Positions 34,631 to 43,974 are shown, counted from the first letter of the stretch. The stretch is DNA of 64,000 nt from Methanobacterium_D sp040373355 (GCF_047495555.1 NZ_CP166866.1:1054001-1118000), one strand, 5' to 3'. Notes: generated from the sequence alone by a model not told the origin. Made by a program: numbers and translations.

Positions 34631-36442
34631 ATGAGAAACAAGCGTAAGGAAATACTCAGGGATCTTTTAGGAGAATTTGGTTCTGAAGAATCAGATGAAA
34701 AAGATGAGCAACCAGAAGAAAAGCCATATGAAAGCGGGGCTAGAGAATCTGAATATGCTCCAGAAGAGCTAGAATACGAAGAAGATTCTGAATCTAAATA
34801 TAACTCAGAAGAGTTAGGATATGAGGAAGATTCAGGATATGACTACTTATCTCGTAACGAAGAGGATTCAGAATCAGGATATTTGCCTCGAAAAATTGAA
34901 CATAAACGAGAAAAATCAATTTTTGGAGATGAGGACGGTGAATTTGGACTAGATTCTATAATGAGTAACGAACCCACAGTAGAAAAAATTATTGAACCTC
35001 CTAAAAGAATACCTCGCAAAATTAAAAAAATGGGTGAGGGAGTAAAAGCAGAAATTATAGAAGAAGGATTAATTCCTTCATATAACGTTAACGTGCCAAA
35101 ATTTACCGAGCGCGAAAGACAGTTGCTCAATGAAGTACGTGAAAAACTTGTTGAAGTAGCTGTTTCACAGGGTGAAAACTTCAGTATTGAAGAGAGTTCT
35201 TTTATTGGTGAAGTTAAAGAATTTTTAAAAATGAAGGGTGTTCGAGATACAGAAAAACTAGCTACTCAAATATCTCAGGAAATGCTAGGTTATGCACAGC
35301 TTGATCCTATGATTAAGGACGATGATCTTGAGGAAATAATGGTAATAGGTACAGGTAAGCCTGTTTTTGTCTATCATCGAAAAATTGGGATGATGCAGAC
35401 AAATGTTGTTTTTGACAATGATACTGATGTTAAGGCGATTATAGATGTCATTGCAAGGCAAGTAAATCGTAGAATAGATCAGCAAACTCCAATTTTAGAT
35501 GCTAGACTTGCTGATGGTTCAAGGGTAAATGCTACTATTCCTCCAGTATCTGCAGATGGTTCTTCAGTAACTATAAGGAAATTCCGTAAAGATCCACTTA
35601 CGGTTATTGATTTAATTAATTTTAAAACCATGTCATCACATTTAGCAGGATTTTTATGGGTATGTGTTGATGGACTTGGAGTTAAACCGTGTAACGCAAT
35701 TATTGCGGGAGGTACTGGTTCTGGGAAAACAACAACTTTAAATACAGTAACTTCATTTACACCTCCACGTGAGCGTATAATTACTATAGAAGATACATTA
35801 GAGCTTCAACTTCCTCACGGACATGTTTTGCGTATGGAAACTAGACCTCCAAACATTGAGGGAAAAGGGGAATTAGATATGGATACCTTAGTCAAAAACT
35901 CCCTCAGACAAAGGCCAGATCGTGTAATTGTAGGGGAAGTAAGGGGTAGAGAAGCGATAACTCTCTTTACAGCTTTAAACACAGGGCACTCTGGATTTGG
36001 TACACTTCACTCAAACACTGCAAGAGAAACAATTACAAGACTTACAAACCCTCCAATGGAAGTTCCAAATATTATGATACCTGCTTTAGATTTTATAATT
36101 ATGCAGAATAGGATGTATAGGCCTGAAGGAGGCTCCATAAGAAGAGTTACTGAAGTTGCAGAAATTGTGGGGATGGAAGAAGGTAATGTGCAACTGAATA
36201 GAGTATTTGAGTGGAACAATGTTGTTGATAAGGTAGAATATGTGGGTATTGCAAGTAATACTCTTAGAGAAATGGCTGAACTAAGGGGAATCAGTATAAC
36301 TGAAATTGAAGAGGAGATAGAAAAAAGACGTCTTGTACTTGAGTACATGGCAGATAATAATATTAGATCCATTGAAGAAGTGGGTAAATGGATTAATGAT
36401 TATTATAAAGATCCAGATGAAATTATGGAGAAAATATTATAA
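34631..36442 (+). CDS. Type IV pilus / secretion ATPase, TadA/CpaF-like
   Basis: The 603-aa protein energises pilus assembly. The first 100 residues are very acidic and contain imperfect repeats (EEDSESKYNSEELGYEEDSG, then EEDSESGYLPRK). The core carries the N-terminal domain (DDDLEEIMVIGTGKPVFVYH) and Walker A IIAGGTGSGKTTTLN near residue 360. Walker B and Asp box follow (RPDRVIVGEVRGREAI), and then the His box GHSGFGTLHSNTARE. Start ATG 34631 has GTGA 5 nt upstream. It is followed 11 nt later by the membrane partner. Confidence 0.92.
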   Translation: MRNKRKEILRDLLGEFGSEESDEKDEQPEEKPYESGARESEYAPEELEYEEDSESKYNSEELGYEEDSGYDYLSRNEEDSESGYLPRKIEHKREKSIFGDEDGEFGLDSIMSNEPTVEKIIEPPKRIPRKIKKMGEGVKAEIIEEGLIPSYNVNVPKFTERERQLLNEVREKLVEVAVSQGENFSIEESSFIGEVKEFLKMKGVRDTEKLATQISQEMLGYAQLDPMIKDDDLEEIMVIGTGKPVFVYHRKIGMMQTNVVFDNDTDVKAIIDVIARQVNRRIDQQTPILDARLADGSRVNATIPPVSADGSSVTIRKFRKDPLTVIDLINFKTMSSHLAGFLWVCVDGLGVKPCNAIIAGGTGSGKTTTLNTVTSFTPPRERIITIEDTLELQLPHGHVLRMETRPPNIEGKGELDMDTLVKNSLRQRPDRVIVGEVRGREAITLFTALNTGHSGFGTLHSNTARETITRLTNPPMEVPNIMIPALDFIIMQNRMYRPEGGSIRRVTEVAEIVGMEEGNVQLNRVFEWNNVVDKVEYVGIASNTLREMAELRGISITEIEEEIEKRRLVLEYMADNNIRSIEEVGKWINDYYKDPDEIMEKIL

Positions 36443-36453
36443 CTGGTGGTAGA

Positions 36454-37524
36454 ATGGCATTCGATGGCCTTAAAAAGATCTTTGATAAAATTGGCGGAGC
36501 AACTATTGATTCAAGTAAAAAGGTAGGTGAAGGAGTTCAGGCACCTGTAAATAAACTTGGTAACATGAATATTTCAAGGCCTGGAGTTAAAGGATCTGGA
36601 ATTAAGAAATTCAAACCTCAGTTAAATGGACAGAAAGAATCTCCACGCGTTATTGAACGTATGAAAATGGATAAAGATGAGATTCAAATGTTTAAAGAAC
36701 TCATCGACAAAAAGTACGAAAGAAAAGATAAATCTAAGGATGAGCAAGCAAGAAGGGACGTATATAATAAAGCTGCACTTGAAGAAATTCTTAAAGAGGA
36801 AGAAAAAGAAGGTGTAGACCCTAAATTAATTATGGGTATGGGTGCAGTTTCATTTGTTGTAGTTGTTGTTTTAATGACTGCACTTGGATTTGGTATTGCA
36901 ATAGGTCTTGTATTCGGATTGTTAATATTTATGATGGCAGGCGTTATTCTGTTTTTACCTAAACTTCAAAGTGGAAAACGGTCTTCAGAAGCATCAAAAG
37001 AACTACCTTTTGCATTAAGACAAATGGCTACAGAGCTTCGTGCAGGACTTGGGCTTCATGAAAGTATGAGATCAGTAGCTTTATCTGGATATGGTCCTCT
37101 TTCTGAAGAATTTGCACGTACACTTGAAGAAATTAGGTATGGAGAAACAACTGAAAATGCATTAATTGATATGAGTGAACGTATAAATTCAGAAGGCCTT
37201 AAAAGAGCAATATATCAGATAACAAGAACATTATCCAGTGGTGGAGATCTTTCAAGAACACTAAATGTTATTGCTGAAGATACAGCATATGAAATGAGAA
37301 TGAAATTAAAAGATTATGCTCAGAAGTTAAATTCATTTACAATGATATATATGTTCGTAGCTATTCTTGGGCCAGTTATTCTTATGATTATGTTAATTGC
37401 AGCGTCAACTGTTCAAGGGCCATTGTTTCCCCCAATAGTACTTTTAATTTTATATCTGTTCTTATTCCCGATGGTTGTAGGATTTATGGCTTTCATGATT
37501 AAAAGATTGGAGCCTCAAATATAA
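36454..37524 (+). CDS. Type II secretion F-family (TadB-like) pilus assembly protein
   Basis: The 356-aa protein has a basic, Gly-rich N-terminal 90 residues and a coiled region (EMFKELIDKKYERKDKSKDEQARR style). Two hydrophobic blocks flank the T2SF domain, which reads LRQMATELRAGLGLHESMRSVALSGYGPLSEEFA and ITRTLSSGGDLSRTLNVIAEDTAYEM. It pairs with the ATPase just upstream (GGTGG before the ATG). The TadC-like partner and pilin lie 19 kb away. Confidence 0.92.
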   Translation: MAFDGLKKIFDKIGGATIDSSKKVGEGVQAPVNKLGNMNISRPGVKGSGIKKFKPQLNGQKESPRVIERMKMDKDEIQMFKELIDKKYERKDKSKDEQARRDVYNKAALEEILKEEEKEGVDPKLIMGMGAVSFVVVVVLMTALGFGIAIGLVFGLLIFMMAGVILFLPKLQSGKRSSEASKELPFALRQMATELRAGLGLHESMRSVALSGYGPLSEEFARTLEEIRYGETTENALIDMSERINSEGLKRAIYQITRTLSSGGDLSRTLNVIAEDTAYEMRMKLKDYAQKLNSFTMIYMFVAILGPVILMIMLIAASTVQGPLFPPIVLLILYLFLFPMVVGFMAFMIKRLEPQI

Positions 37525-37571
37525 TTATAAAAAAATAGTTGCTAGAAGATTTATTCTTCTATATTTTACTT

Positions 37572-38360
37572 TTAAATTATTGAAAAATAATGAATAATTT
37601 CAAGTGATATAATTAAGCATAATGTTATTGATATAAATGTATAATCTTTTAAGCTTAATTTTTTTTCATCATTGTATAGATTAGAACTTTCTGAATAACC
37701 TCTGCTTAGCATGCTGAAATAAACTTTTTCACCTTGTTCATAGGATCTCAGAAACATCATGCTTATTGTTTCTCCTACTTTTTTTAATCTCCATATGTAA
37801 GCGGTTTTTTTACTTCTTATATCGAAACATCTAGTTTTTTGAGCATTACGTATGCGCTTTAATTCTTCATAGAAAAAGAAAAGGTATCGTAAAGTTAAAC
37901 TTAGAAGCATCGAGAATTCACGAGGTACACCTAGTTTACGTGCAGAATTAATAAGGTCTTGCATTGGAGTTACAGATGAAAGAAGCACGATTGCAGTTAC
38001 ACAAATAATAATTCTTGATAATAAAAGTAAACCAAAATCTAAACCTTGTTGTGTAATTTCTATTCCTAAAGGCATTGTATAAATTACCGTTCCTTCTTTA
38101 ATAAAAAGTTGGAAAAACGCAATAGCTCCTCCAAAAGGTAAAATCAAAGCTATTCTTTTAAAGGCATAGCTTAAGGAAATATGAGACATTAAAATTAACA
38201 GTATAAGATAAAGTTCCATTATGGCTAATACAATTAGATTTGTGGTATAGACGGCATATACAATAATTAATAAACTGGAAATGATTTTTATTCTACCATC
38301 TAATGAATGTAATGTGCTAGTCTTGCTTGCTTCTCTTTCAATAGTTGAAATATTTGCCAT
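37572..38360 (-). CDS. cbiQ: ECF transporter T component, CbiQ family
   Basis: The 262-aa membrane protein has CbiQ/EcfT blocks: HSLDGRIKIISSLLIIVYAV near the N-terminus, RKLGVPREFSMLLSLTLRYLFFFYEELKRIRNAQKTR (the ATPase-coupling helix region) and SYEQGEKVYFSMLSRGY. These proteins link the S component to ATPase subunits. Here no ATPase gene follows: the next downstream gene, tadB, is convergent. It is last in cbiM-PDGLE-cbiQ. Confidence 0.93.
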   Translation of the reverse strand: MANISTIEREASKTSTLHSLDGRIKIISSLLIIVYAVYTTNLIVLAIMELYLILLILMSHISLSYAFKRIALILPFGGAIAFFQLFIKEGTVIYTMPLGIEITQQGLDFGLLLLSRIIICVTAIVLLSSVTPMQDLINSARKLGVPREFSMLLSLTLRYLFFFYEELKRIRNAQKTRCFDIRSKKTAYIWRLKKVGETISMMFLRSYEQGEKVYFSMLSRGYSESSNLYNDEKKLSLKDYTFISITLCLIISLEIIHYFSII

Positions 38361-38389
38361 TTATTTTCTCCAATAAAATAAAAGGAAAA

Positions 38390-38698
38390 TTAAGTATTTT
38401 CCTCTCCATTTTTCTTTTTAATTATTGCACCAAGGCCATATGCGATTCCAAGAACAAGTAAAGTTCCAAGAACTAAAGCTATTACTCCACCTAATGGATT
38501 ATCTTCGCCTAAAAATGGAATAGTATAATCGGGTAAAGGTGATTCAATTGCAGGTTCTGTTTCAGGACTTTGCATCACTTTTTCCATAGTACTGTCTAAT
38601 CCGTCCGGATTTGAAGAAGCTAAAAATGGTGCTAGAATAGCTATTACTAGAGCAATTGTAATTCCGCCTAATAAAAGCTTTTTGTTTTTAGGGCTCAT
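38390..38698 (-). CDS. PDGLE domain protein (CbiN-like, NikN/CbiN component)
   Basis: The 102-aa protein has an N-terminal membrane helix (LLLGGITIALVIAILAPFLASSNPDGLDSTMEKV, containing the PDGL motif) and a second near the C-terminus (GGVIALVLGTLLVLGIAYGLG). This is the PDGLE-domain component, which substitutes for CbiN or NikN in metal uptake. It overlaps the cbiM stop by 4 bp and lies 29 bp before cbiQ. Confidence 0.92.
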   Translation of the reverse strand: MSPKNKKLLLGGITIALVIAILAPFLASSNPDGLDSTMEKVMQSPETEPAIESPLPDYTIPFLGEDNPLGGVIALVLGTLLVLGIAYGLGAIIKKKNGEENT

Positions 38699-39339
38699 TT
38701 TGATGACACCTCACTTTTTTTATCTTTAAGTGAAAATAAATCTGGTCTCACGTTTTGTATGGCTAAAATCACTACTAGAGTTATTGCAGCTTCGATAAGT
38801 CCAATTATGGCATGGAATCCACCCATATAAATAAGACCTAAATCTATAGGGAAAGCACCTGCAACTACAAGCTCAAATGCAGCGGCAATTGATGCTATAA
38901 ATATAGATGCCCATGCAGCAATAAATACTGCAAATTTACCATTAATTCTTTTAAGAGATTTGTAACTATAGAATCCTACAAATCCTCCTACCACTCCCAT
39001 ATTGAATATATTTACACCTAAAGCGGTTATTCCACCGTCTCCAAATAGTAATCCTTGAAGTATTAATACTATTGATAAAACCAAAACTGCTGCCCATGGA
39101 CTGCCAAATATAATGGCCACTAAAGCTGCCCCCATCATGTGTCCACTTGTTCCAAATGGAATAGGGATATTCATGGCTTGTATTGCGAAAATACCTGCAG
39201 AAATAACGGCTAGTAGGGGTATTGCTCGTTCATCAAGATTATTTCTTGCCCATTTAAGTGCTAAGATCAAAGCTATAAAAGATATTGCTATATATATTAT
39301 CCACTGTGGAAATGGAATTAAACCATCGGGTATATGCAT
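38695..39339 (-). CDS. cbiM: Cobalt/nickel ECF S component CbiM
   Basis: The N-terminal MHIPDGLIPFPQWI, with His at position 2, is the metal-binding start of CbiM/NikM. GIFAIQAMNIPIPFGTSGHMMGAALVAIIFGSPWAAVLVLS follows, the second conserved metal region. Length 214 aa fits. GGAGG is 8 nt before the ATG. Cobalt (for corrinoids used by the CODH/ACS and Mtr systems) or nickel (Mcr, hydrogenases, CODH) could be the ion. It heads a three-gene unit. Confidence 0.94.
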   Translation of the reverse strand: MHIPDGLIPFPQWIIYIAISFIALILALKWARNNLDERAIPLLAVISAGIFAIQAMNIPIPFGTSGHMMGAALVAIIFGSPWAAVLVLSIVLILQGLLFGDGGITALGVNIFNMGVVGGFVGFYSYKSLKRINGKFAVFIAAWASIFIASIAAAFELVVAGAFPIDLGLIYMGGFHAIIGLIEAAITLVVILAIQNVRPDLFSLKDKKSEVSSK

Positions 39340-39372
39340 TCTTTAAATCCTCCTTGTTTCTACAAAAGAAAA

Positions 39373-39414
39373 TTCTATTTTTTATAATATAAACGTTTTC
39401 GTAAGTATTACTTA
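39373..39414 (-). promoter_or_regulatory. cbiM promoter with adjacent palindrome
   Basis: On the minus strand a TATA-like TTTATATTATAAAA (near 39395-39382) lies upstream of cbiM. Just beyond it is a 13-bp palindrome, TAAGTATTACTTA (39402-39414, arms TAAGTA/TACTTA). This is a good place for a metal-responsive repressor or activator site. The sequence does not match the GTATGA-type NikR half-site. Confidence 0.5.
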
Positions 39415-39591
39415 TGTTGTGATTTTTTAAAATTTTGTAATAAAAAAGTAATATTAAAGCCCAGTTTCTATTGTAAATTGTAATAAATGCTTTTAGAAAA
39501 TAGAAAGGTTAGAAAGGCACTAATCTCTTTAAACGACGTTCATTTACAGATGTCCGTTTTATAAATTTTACTGAAAATTATTATAATAAAC

Positions 39592-39600
39592 TTTATATAA
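39592..39600 (+). promoter_or_regulatory. TATA box of the CODH/ACS operon
   Basis: TTTATATAA at 39592-39600 fits the archaeal box A. It lies 55-64 nt before the cdhA start, so a transcript starting about 25 nt downstream would have a leader of about 30 nt. The 316-bp gap between cbiM and cdhA otherwise shows only AT-rich DNA and the cbiM palindrome. Confidence 0.6.
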
Positions 39601-39655
39601 TTTGATAATCACAGTAAAAATATCATTATAAATCATTAATAATTTGGTGATAACT

Positions 39656-42013
39656 GTGGCACACAGACCTAAACCTAAAGAATTCAAAGATGATTTCTGG
39701 AAATCAAAAAATATAAGCGTCTCAATCGGAGAGATAGTTGAAACGAAAGGAAAAGAAGAAGCTCCTGAAATAATAGGGCCGACTCCTAAGCCTAGTGTAA
39801 CTGATCTAAGATCATGGGACATGAAATTATTAGAACGATACAAACCATTTTACGCACCATTTTGTGATATGTGCTGTTTATGTACATACGGAAAATGTGA
39901 TCTAACAGGAGGTAAAAAAGGAGCCTGTGGTATTGACATAGAAGCTCAACAAGCTAGAATAGTTCTTTTAGCATGTTGTATTGGGGCAGCAGCTCACTCA
40001 GCACACGCAAGGCACTTACTAGAATATCTTATAGAGAAAAAGGGCGCAGATTTCCCTCTAAATCTAGGAATGGATATAGATATAGAAGCTCCTATTATTC
40101 GAACAGTAACTGGTAAGGCACCTAAAACACTTGGTGACTTAAGAGAAGCTATGGATTATATGGAAGAGCAAAATTTACACCTTCTTTCAGCATGTCATAC
40201 TGGACAGGAAGGTAAAAGCATAGATTTTGAATCTAAAGCTTTCCATGCAGGTTTAATGGATAATTTAGGGATGGAAATTGGAGATATTGCCCAGATAGTT
40301 GCCCTTAACCTCCCTAAAGGAGATGCGGATGCTCCTTTAGTAGAATTAGGTATGGGGTCTATTGATAAAGATAAACCCGTCGTTTTATGTATAGGACATA
40401 ATGTTGCTCCCGGTGCAGGAATTATTGATTATCTTGAAGATCAGGATCTTGAAGATGATGTAGAAGTATGTGGAATTTGTTGTGCTGCACTGGATATTAC
40501 AAGATACAGTAAAAATGCAAAAGTTGTCGGGCCAATATCAAAACAACTCAAATTCGTAAGAAGTGGAGTTGCAGATGTTGTAGTTGTTGATGAGCAGTGT
40601 GTAAGGACCGATGTTCTTGAAGAAGCTAAAAAGAACAAAGCTGCTGTAATCGCAACGACAGATAAAATATGTCTGGGTCTTCCTGACATGACTAATGAAG
40701 ATGCAGATAAAATTGTTAAACAACTAGTTAATGATGAAATTGAAGGGGCATTAATCCTTGATCCAGATAAGGTTGGGGAAGTAGCAACACGTGTTGCAAT
40801 GCAAATAGCAAAAGATCGTGAAGCTCTTAAATTATTACCTGATCTCGATGAAATTACTGAAATGGCCAAAGAATGTACTGAATGTGGTTGGTGTCAAAGA
40901 GTTTGCCCAAACAGCCAACCGATGATGGATGCAGTAACAGGGGCAGCAAAAGGCGACTTTTCAGAATTCCAAAGATTATATGAAAATGATGTATGTTACA
41001 CATGTGGAAGATGTGAACAGGAATGTGAAAGAGACCTTCCACTAATTTCTATGCTTACAAAAGTAGGAGAACACTTCGTTAAGGATGAAAAATACAATGT
41101 CAGAGCTGGAAGAGGGCCAGTTCAAGATGTTGAAATAAGACGTGTAGGTGCTCCAATTGTTTTGGGGGATATTCCTGGCGTAGTAGCATTCGTAGGATGT
41201 TCAAATTATCCTGAAGGCGGAGAAGATGTAGCAAAGATGGCAGAAGAATTCCTCGAGAGAAATTATATTGTAGTAGCCAGTGGATGCGGAGCTATGAGTA
41301 TTGGTGAATACCGTGATGAGGAAGGAAAGACCCTCTATGAAAGATATAGTGGAGACTTTGACGCTAAAGGTCTTGTAAATGTGGGTTCATGTGTTTCTAA
41401 TTCTCACATAGCTGGTGCGTGTATTAAAATTGCAAATATTTTCGCCAAAAAACCTCTTGAAGGAAACTTTGAGGAAATATCAGACTATATTCTAAATAGA
41501 GTTGGAGCATGTGGTGTTGCCTGGGGAGCTTATTCTCAAAAAGCTGCATCAATTGCAACTGGTGTAAACAGATGGGGAATACCTGTTGTTTTAGGACCAC
41601 ACGGATCTAAATACAGGCGTTTATTCCTTGGAAGGACAGATAAACCTGAAACATGGGACTTAAATGATCTCCGAACTGGAAAGGTTATAGAAGGAGAACC
41701 TGCACCAGAACATTTACTATATGCTGCTGAAAACAGAGAAGAAGCTACAGTTATGATTGCAAAGTTATGTCTTAGACCTAATGATACTTCAAAAGGAAGA
41801 CAAATAAAATTAAGTCATTACATAGACCTTCATAAAAAGTATTTCGGCATATTACCTGAAGATGTTTACAAATTCATAAGAGTTGAAAAAGACATTCCTA
41901 TAACCTATAAAAAAGAAGTTATGGACATGCTTGAAGAAAAAGGATGGGAACCAAGAGCACTTCCTCAAGAACCATCTAAACTGGACTTCAGGGAAAAGGC
42001 AGAAGGTAAATAA
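39656..42013 (+). CDS. cdhA: CODH/ACS complex alpha subunit CdhA
   Basis: CdhA is the Ni-Fe-S CO dehydrogenase subunit. Near residues 65-110 it has CDMCCLCTYGKC and GACGIDIEAQQARI (D/B cluster region). Two ferredoxin motifs follow near 395-450 (CTECGWCQRVCPN, CYTCGRCEQECE). C-cluster ligands appear in FVGCSNYPEGG, SGCGAMSIGEYRDE, NVGSCVSNSHIAGA and VGACGVAWGAYSQKA. Start GTG 39656 follows GGTGAT by 3 nt, giving 785 aa. First gene of the cdhABC-cooC-cdhDE operon. Confidence 0.97.
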   Translation: MAHRPKPKEFKDDFWKSKNISVSIGEIVETKGKEEAPEIIGPTPKPSVTDLRSWDMKLLERYKPFYAPFCDMCCLCTYGKCDLTGGKKGACGIDIEAQQARIVLLACCIGAAAHSAHARHLLEYLIEKKGADFPLNLGMDIDIEAPIIRTVTGKAPKTLGDLREAMDYMEEQNLHLLSACHTGQEGKSIDFESKAFHAGLMDNLGMEIGDIAQIVALNLPKGDADAPLVELGMGSIDKDKPVVLCIGHNVAPGAGIIDYLEDQDLEDDVEVCGICCAALDITRYSKNAKVVGPISKQLKFVRSGVADVVVVDEQCVRTDVLEEAKKNKAAVIATTDKICLGLPDMTNEDADKIVKQLVNDEIEGALILDPDKVGEVATRVAMQIAKDREALKLLPDLDEITEMAKECTECGWCQRVCPNSQPMMDAVTGAAKGDFSEFQRLYENDVCYTCGRCEQECERDLPLISMLTKVGEHFVKDEKYNVRAGRGPVQDVEIRRVGAPIVLGDIPGVVAFVGCSNYPEGGEDVAKMAEEFLERNYIVVASGCGAMSIGEYRDEEGKTLYERYSGDFDAKGLVNVGSCVSNSHIAGACIKIANIFAKKPLEGNFEEISDYILNRVGACGVAWGAYSQKAASIATGVNRWGIPVVLGPHGSKYRRLFLGRTDKPETWDLNDLRTGKVIEGEPAPEHLLYAAENREEATVMIAKLCLRPNDTSKGRQIKLSHYIDLHKKYFGILPEDVYKFIRVEKDIPITYKKEVMDMLEEKGWEPRALPQEPSKLDFREKAEGK

Positions 42014-42023
42014 AGGTGATTAA

Positions 42024-42533
42024 ATGAATGAAAGAGTAATCCCATGGCAACCAACAACCATAGCTGGGCCTAAACAGGCCCTGCTTGTAACTCCAGAAAC
42101 AGCCCAGATGATGCTCCAAAAGGCAAAAAGGCCTTTAATGGTAATAGGACCTCTTATAACAGATAGTCCTGTACTCGGTCTAGCTACAAAGATTGCAGAT
42201 AAATGGAATATGCCATTAGTCAGTACTGGAGATGCTTTTAAGACACTTAATGAGAAGGGTATTTCAAGCAAGCGTTATGGAGTAGTTGAAATAACAAATC
42301 TTTTAAAAGATCCTGAATGGAAAGGTGTTAATGGCGAAGGAAATCATGATTTAGTGATTTTTATAGGTGTAATTTACTATATTGGTTCACAAGGACTTTC
42401 AACCTTAAAACACTTTGCACCTCACCTTAAAACACTTACATTGTGTAAATTTTTCCATTCAAATGCGGATGCTTCATTCCCTAATATGAAAGATGAGGAA
42501 TGGCTTAAATATCTGGAAAAATTATCAGAATAA
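42024..42533 (+). CDS. cdhB: CODH/ACS complex epsilon subunit CdhB
   Basis: The 169-aa protein has IPWQPTTIAGPKQALLVTPETAQMMLQKAKRPLMVIGP and a Rossmann-like FAPHLKTLTLCKFFHSNADASFPNM, typical of CdhB, which binds CdhA and may channel electrons or FAD-linked functions. GGTGAT lies 3 nt before the ATG and the gap from cdhA is 10 nt. Confidence 0.95.
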   Translation: MNERVIPWQPTTIAGPKQALLVTPETAQMMLQKAKRPLMVIGPLITDSPVLGLATKIADKWNMPLVSTGDAFKTLNEKGISSKRYGVVEITNLLKDPEWKGVNGEGNHDLVIFIGVIYYIGSQGLSTLKHFAPHLKTLTLCKFFHSNADASFPNMKDEEWLKYLEKLSE

Positions 42534-42578
42534 CTTTTTATAATTTTTAAAATAAATCATAATCATGGAGGAAATTCA

Positions 42579-43964
42579 ATGTTTGAGGATATACCTGTTG
42601 ATGTTAGTCCAATGTATGAAGGGGAACGTATAAGGGCAGCGAACATGTTCGTTGAACTTGCAGGCCCAAAATCTTCCGGTGCAGAACTCGTTCAAGTAGC
42701 AGAAAATATTGAAGATGGAGCATTAGAAGTAGTGGGACCAGAATTATCTGAAATGACCGAAGGAGAAATTTATCCTTTTGGAGTATCGGTTCAAATTGAA
42801 GGAGAAAAGCTTGAAAAAGAGCTTGAAGGAGTTATAGAAAGAAGAATACACGAACTCTGTAACTACGTAAAGGGATTCATGCACTTAAATCAGAGAGATC
42901 AAATCTGGTGTCGTGTAAGTAAAGAAGCCCTTGAAGCTGGTTTTAAGTTTGAACACCTTGCAAAGGCACTTTCAATTCTTCTTAAAGAAGAATTCCCAAT
43001 AATTGAAAAAATAGCTGTAAGCGTGTTAACAGAAGAAAGTGAAGTAGAAGCTTTCTTAGAAACAGCAAGAGCAGCTTATGAAGTAAGAGATGCAAGAGCC
43101 AGAGAACTAAGCGATGAAGATGTCGATGTATTCTACGGCTGTGTAATGTGTCAATCTTTCGCACCAAGCCACGTTTGTGTTGTTACACCAGATAGAACAG
43201 CACTCTGCGGGGCTATAAACTGGTTTGACTGTAGAGCAGCAGCTAAAATGGATCCGGAGGGGCCTATATTTGAAGTATCAAAAGGTGAAATTTTAGATGC
43301 TGAAAAAGGCGAATATAGCGACGTAAATACAATGGTTTCTGAAAGATCACAAGGACTTACGGACAGAGTATACTTACACAGTGTATTTGAATATCCACAC
43401 ACATCTTGCGGATGTTTTGAAGCTGTAGCATTTTATATACCTGAACTTGATGGAATTGGAATTGTAGACCGAGACTTTAGAGGAGAAACTCCACTTGGAA
43501 TCCCATTTTCAGCGATGGCCGGACAGTGTTCTGGTGGAAAACAAGTAGAAGGATTTACCGGTCTCAGTATGGAATACATGCGATCACCTAAGTTCTTACA
43601 GGCAGACGGAGGGTATGAAAGAGTAATCTGGATGCCAAAAGAAATTAAAGATTCACTAACTGAATTTATACCTGAAGATTTAATTGAAAAGATTCCAACC
43701 GAGGAAGATGCAGGAAGCATTAAAGAAATTAGGAGATTCCTTAGAGAGCATGAACATCCGATAATGGAAAGACTAGCACAATCTAAAGAAGCAGCAGAAG
43801 AATATGAAGTAGAAGAGATTTCTGAAACTCCAGAAATGACTGAAGCTCCTATGACTCAGGTTGCTTATGCTCCAGAACTTTCAATGCCTGCAGGTGGTGG
43901 AGTAAGGATTATACTTAAAAATGCAAAAGTATACGCTGAAAAAGTAATAATCAAAAGGAAATAG
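42579..43964 (+). CDS. cdhC: CODH/ACS complex beta subunit (acetyl-CoA synthase) CdhC
   Basis: CdhC forms acetyl-CoA from CO, CoA and a methyl group at the A cluster. Visible: FYGCVMCQSFAPSHVCVVTPDRTALCGAINWFDCRAA (A-cluster Cys region, near 185-225), PHTSCGCFEAVAFYIPE and the GMPAG-like C-terminal tail. Length 461 aa. GGAGG precedes the ATG. The C-terminal part after residue 395 is acidic with Pro/Thr, then a basic end, a linker seen in methanogen CdhC. Confidence 0.96.
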   Translation: MFEDIPVDVSPMYEGERIRAANMFVELAGPKSSGAELVQVAENIEDGALEVVGPELSEMTEGEIYPFGVSVQIEGEKLEKELEGVIERRIHELCNYVKGFMHLNQRDQIWCRVSKEALEAGFKFEHLAKALSILLKEEFPIIEKIAVSVLTEESEVEAFLETARAAYEVRDARARELSDEDVDVFYGCVMCQSFAPSHVCVVTPDRTALCGAINWFDCRAAAKMDPEGPIFEVSKGEILDAEKGEYSDVNTMVSERSQGLTDRVYLHSVFEYPHTSCGCFEAVAFYIPELDGIGIVDRDFRGETPLGIPFSAMAGQCSGGKQVEGFTGLSMEYMRSPKFLQADGGYERVIWMPKEIKDSLTEFIPEDLIEKIPTEEDAGSIKEIRRFLREHEHPIMERLAQSKEAAEEYEVEEISETPEMTEAPMTQVAYAPELSMPAGGGVRIILKNAKVYAEKVIIKRK

Positions 43965-43974
43965 GTGCTAATTA

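Noticed and set aside
39402..39414. Palindrome as NikR operator
   Set aside because: NikR half-sites (GTATGA type with long spacer) are not present; left as an unassigned operator.
40441..40869. 142-codon frame opposite cdhA
   Set aside because: Antisense shadow inside a certain gene, Ser-rich, no ribosome site.
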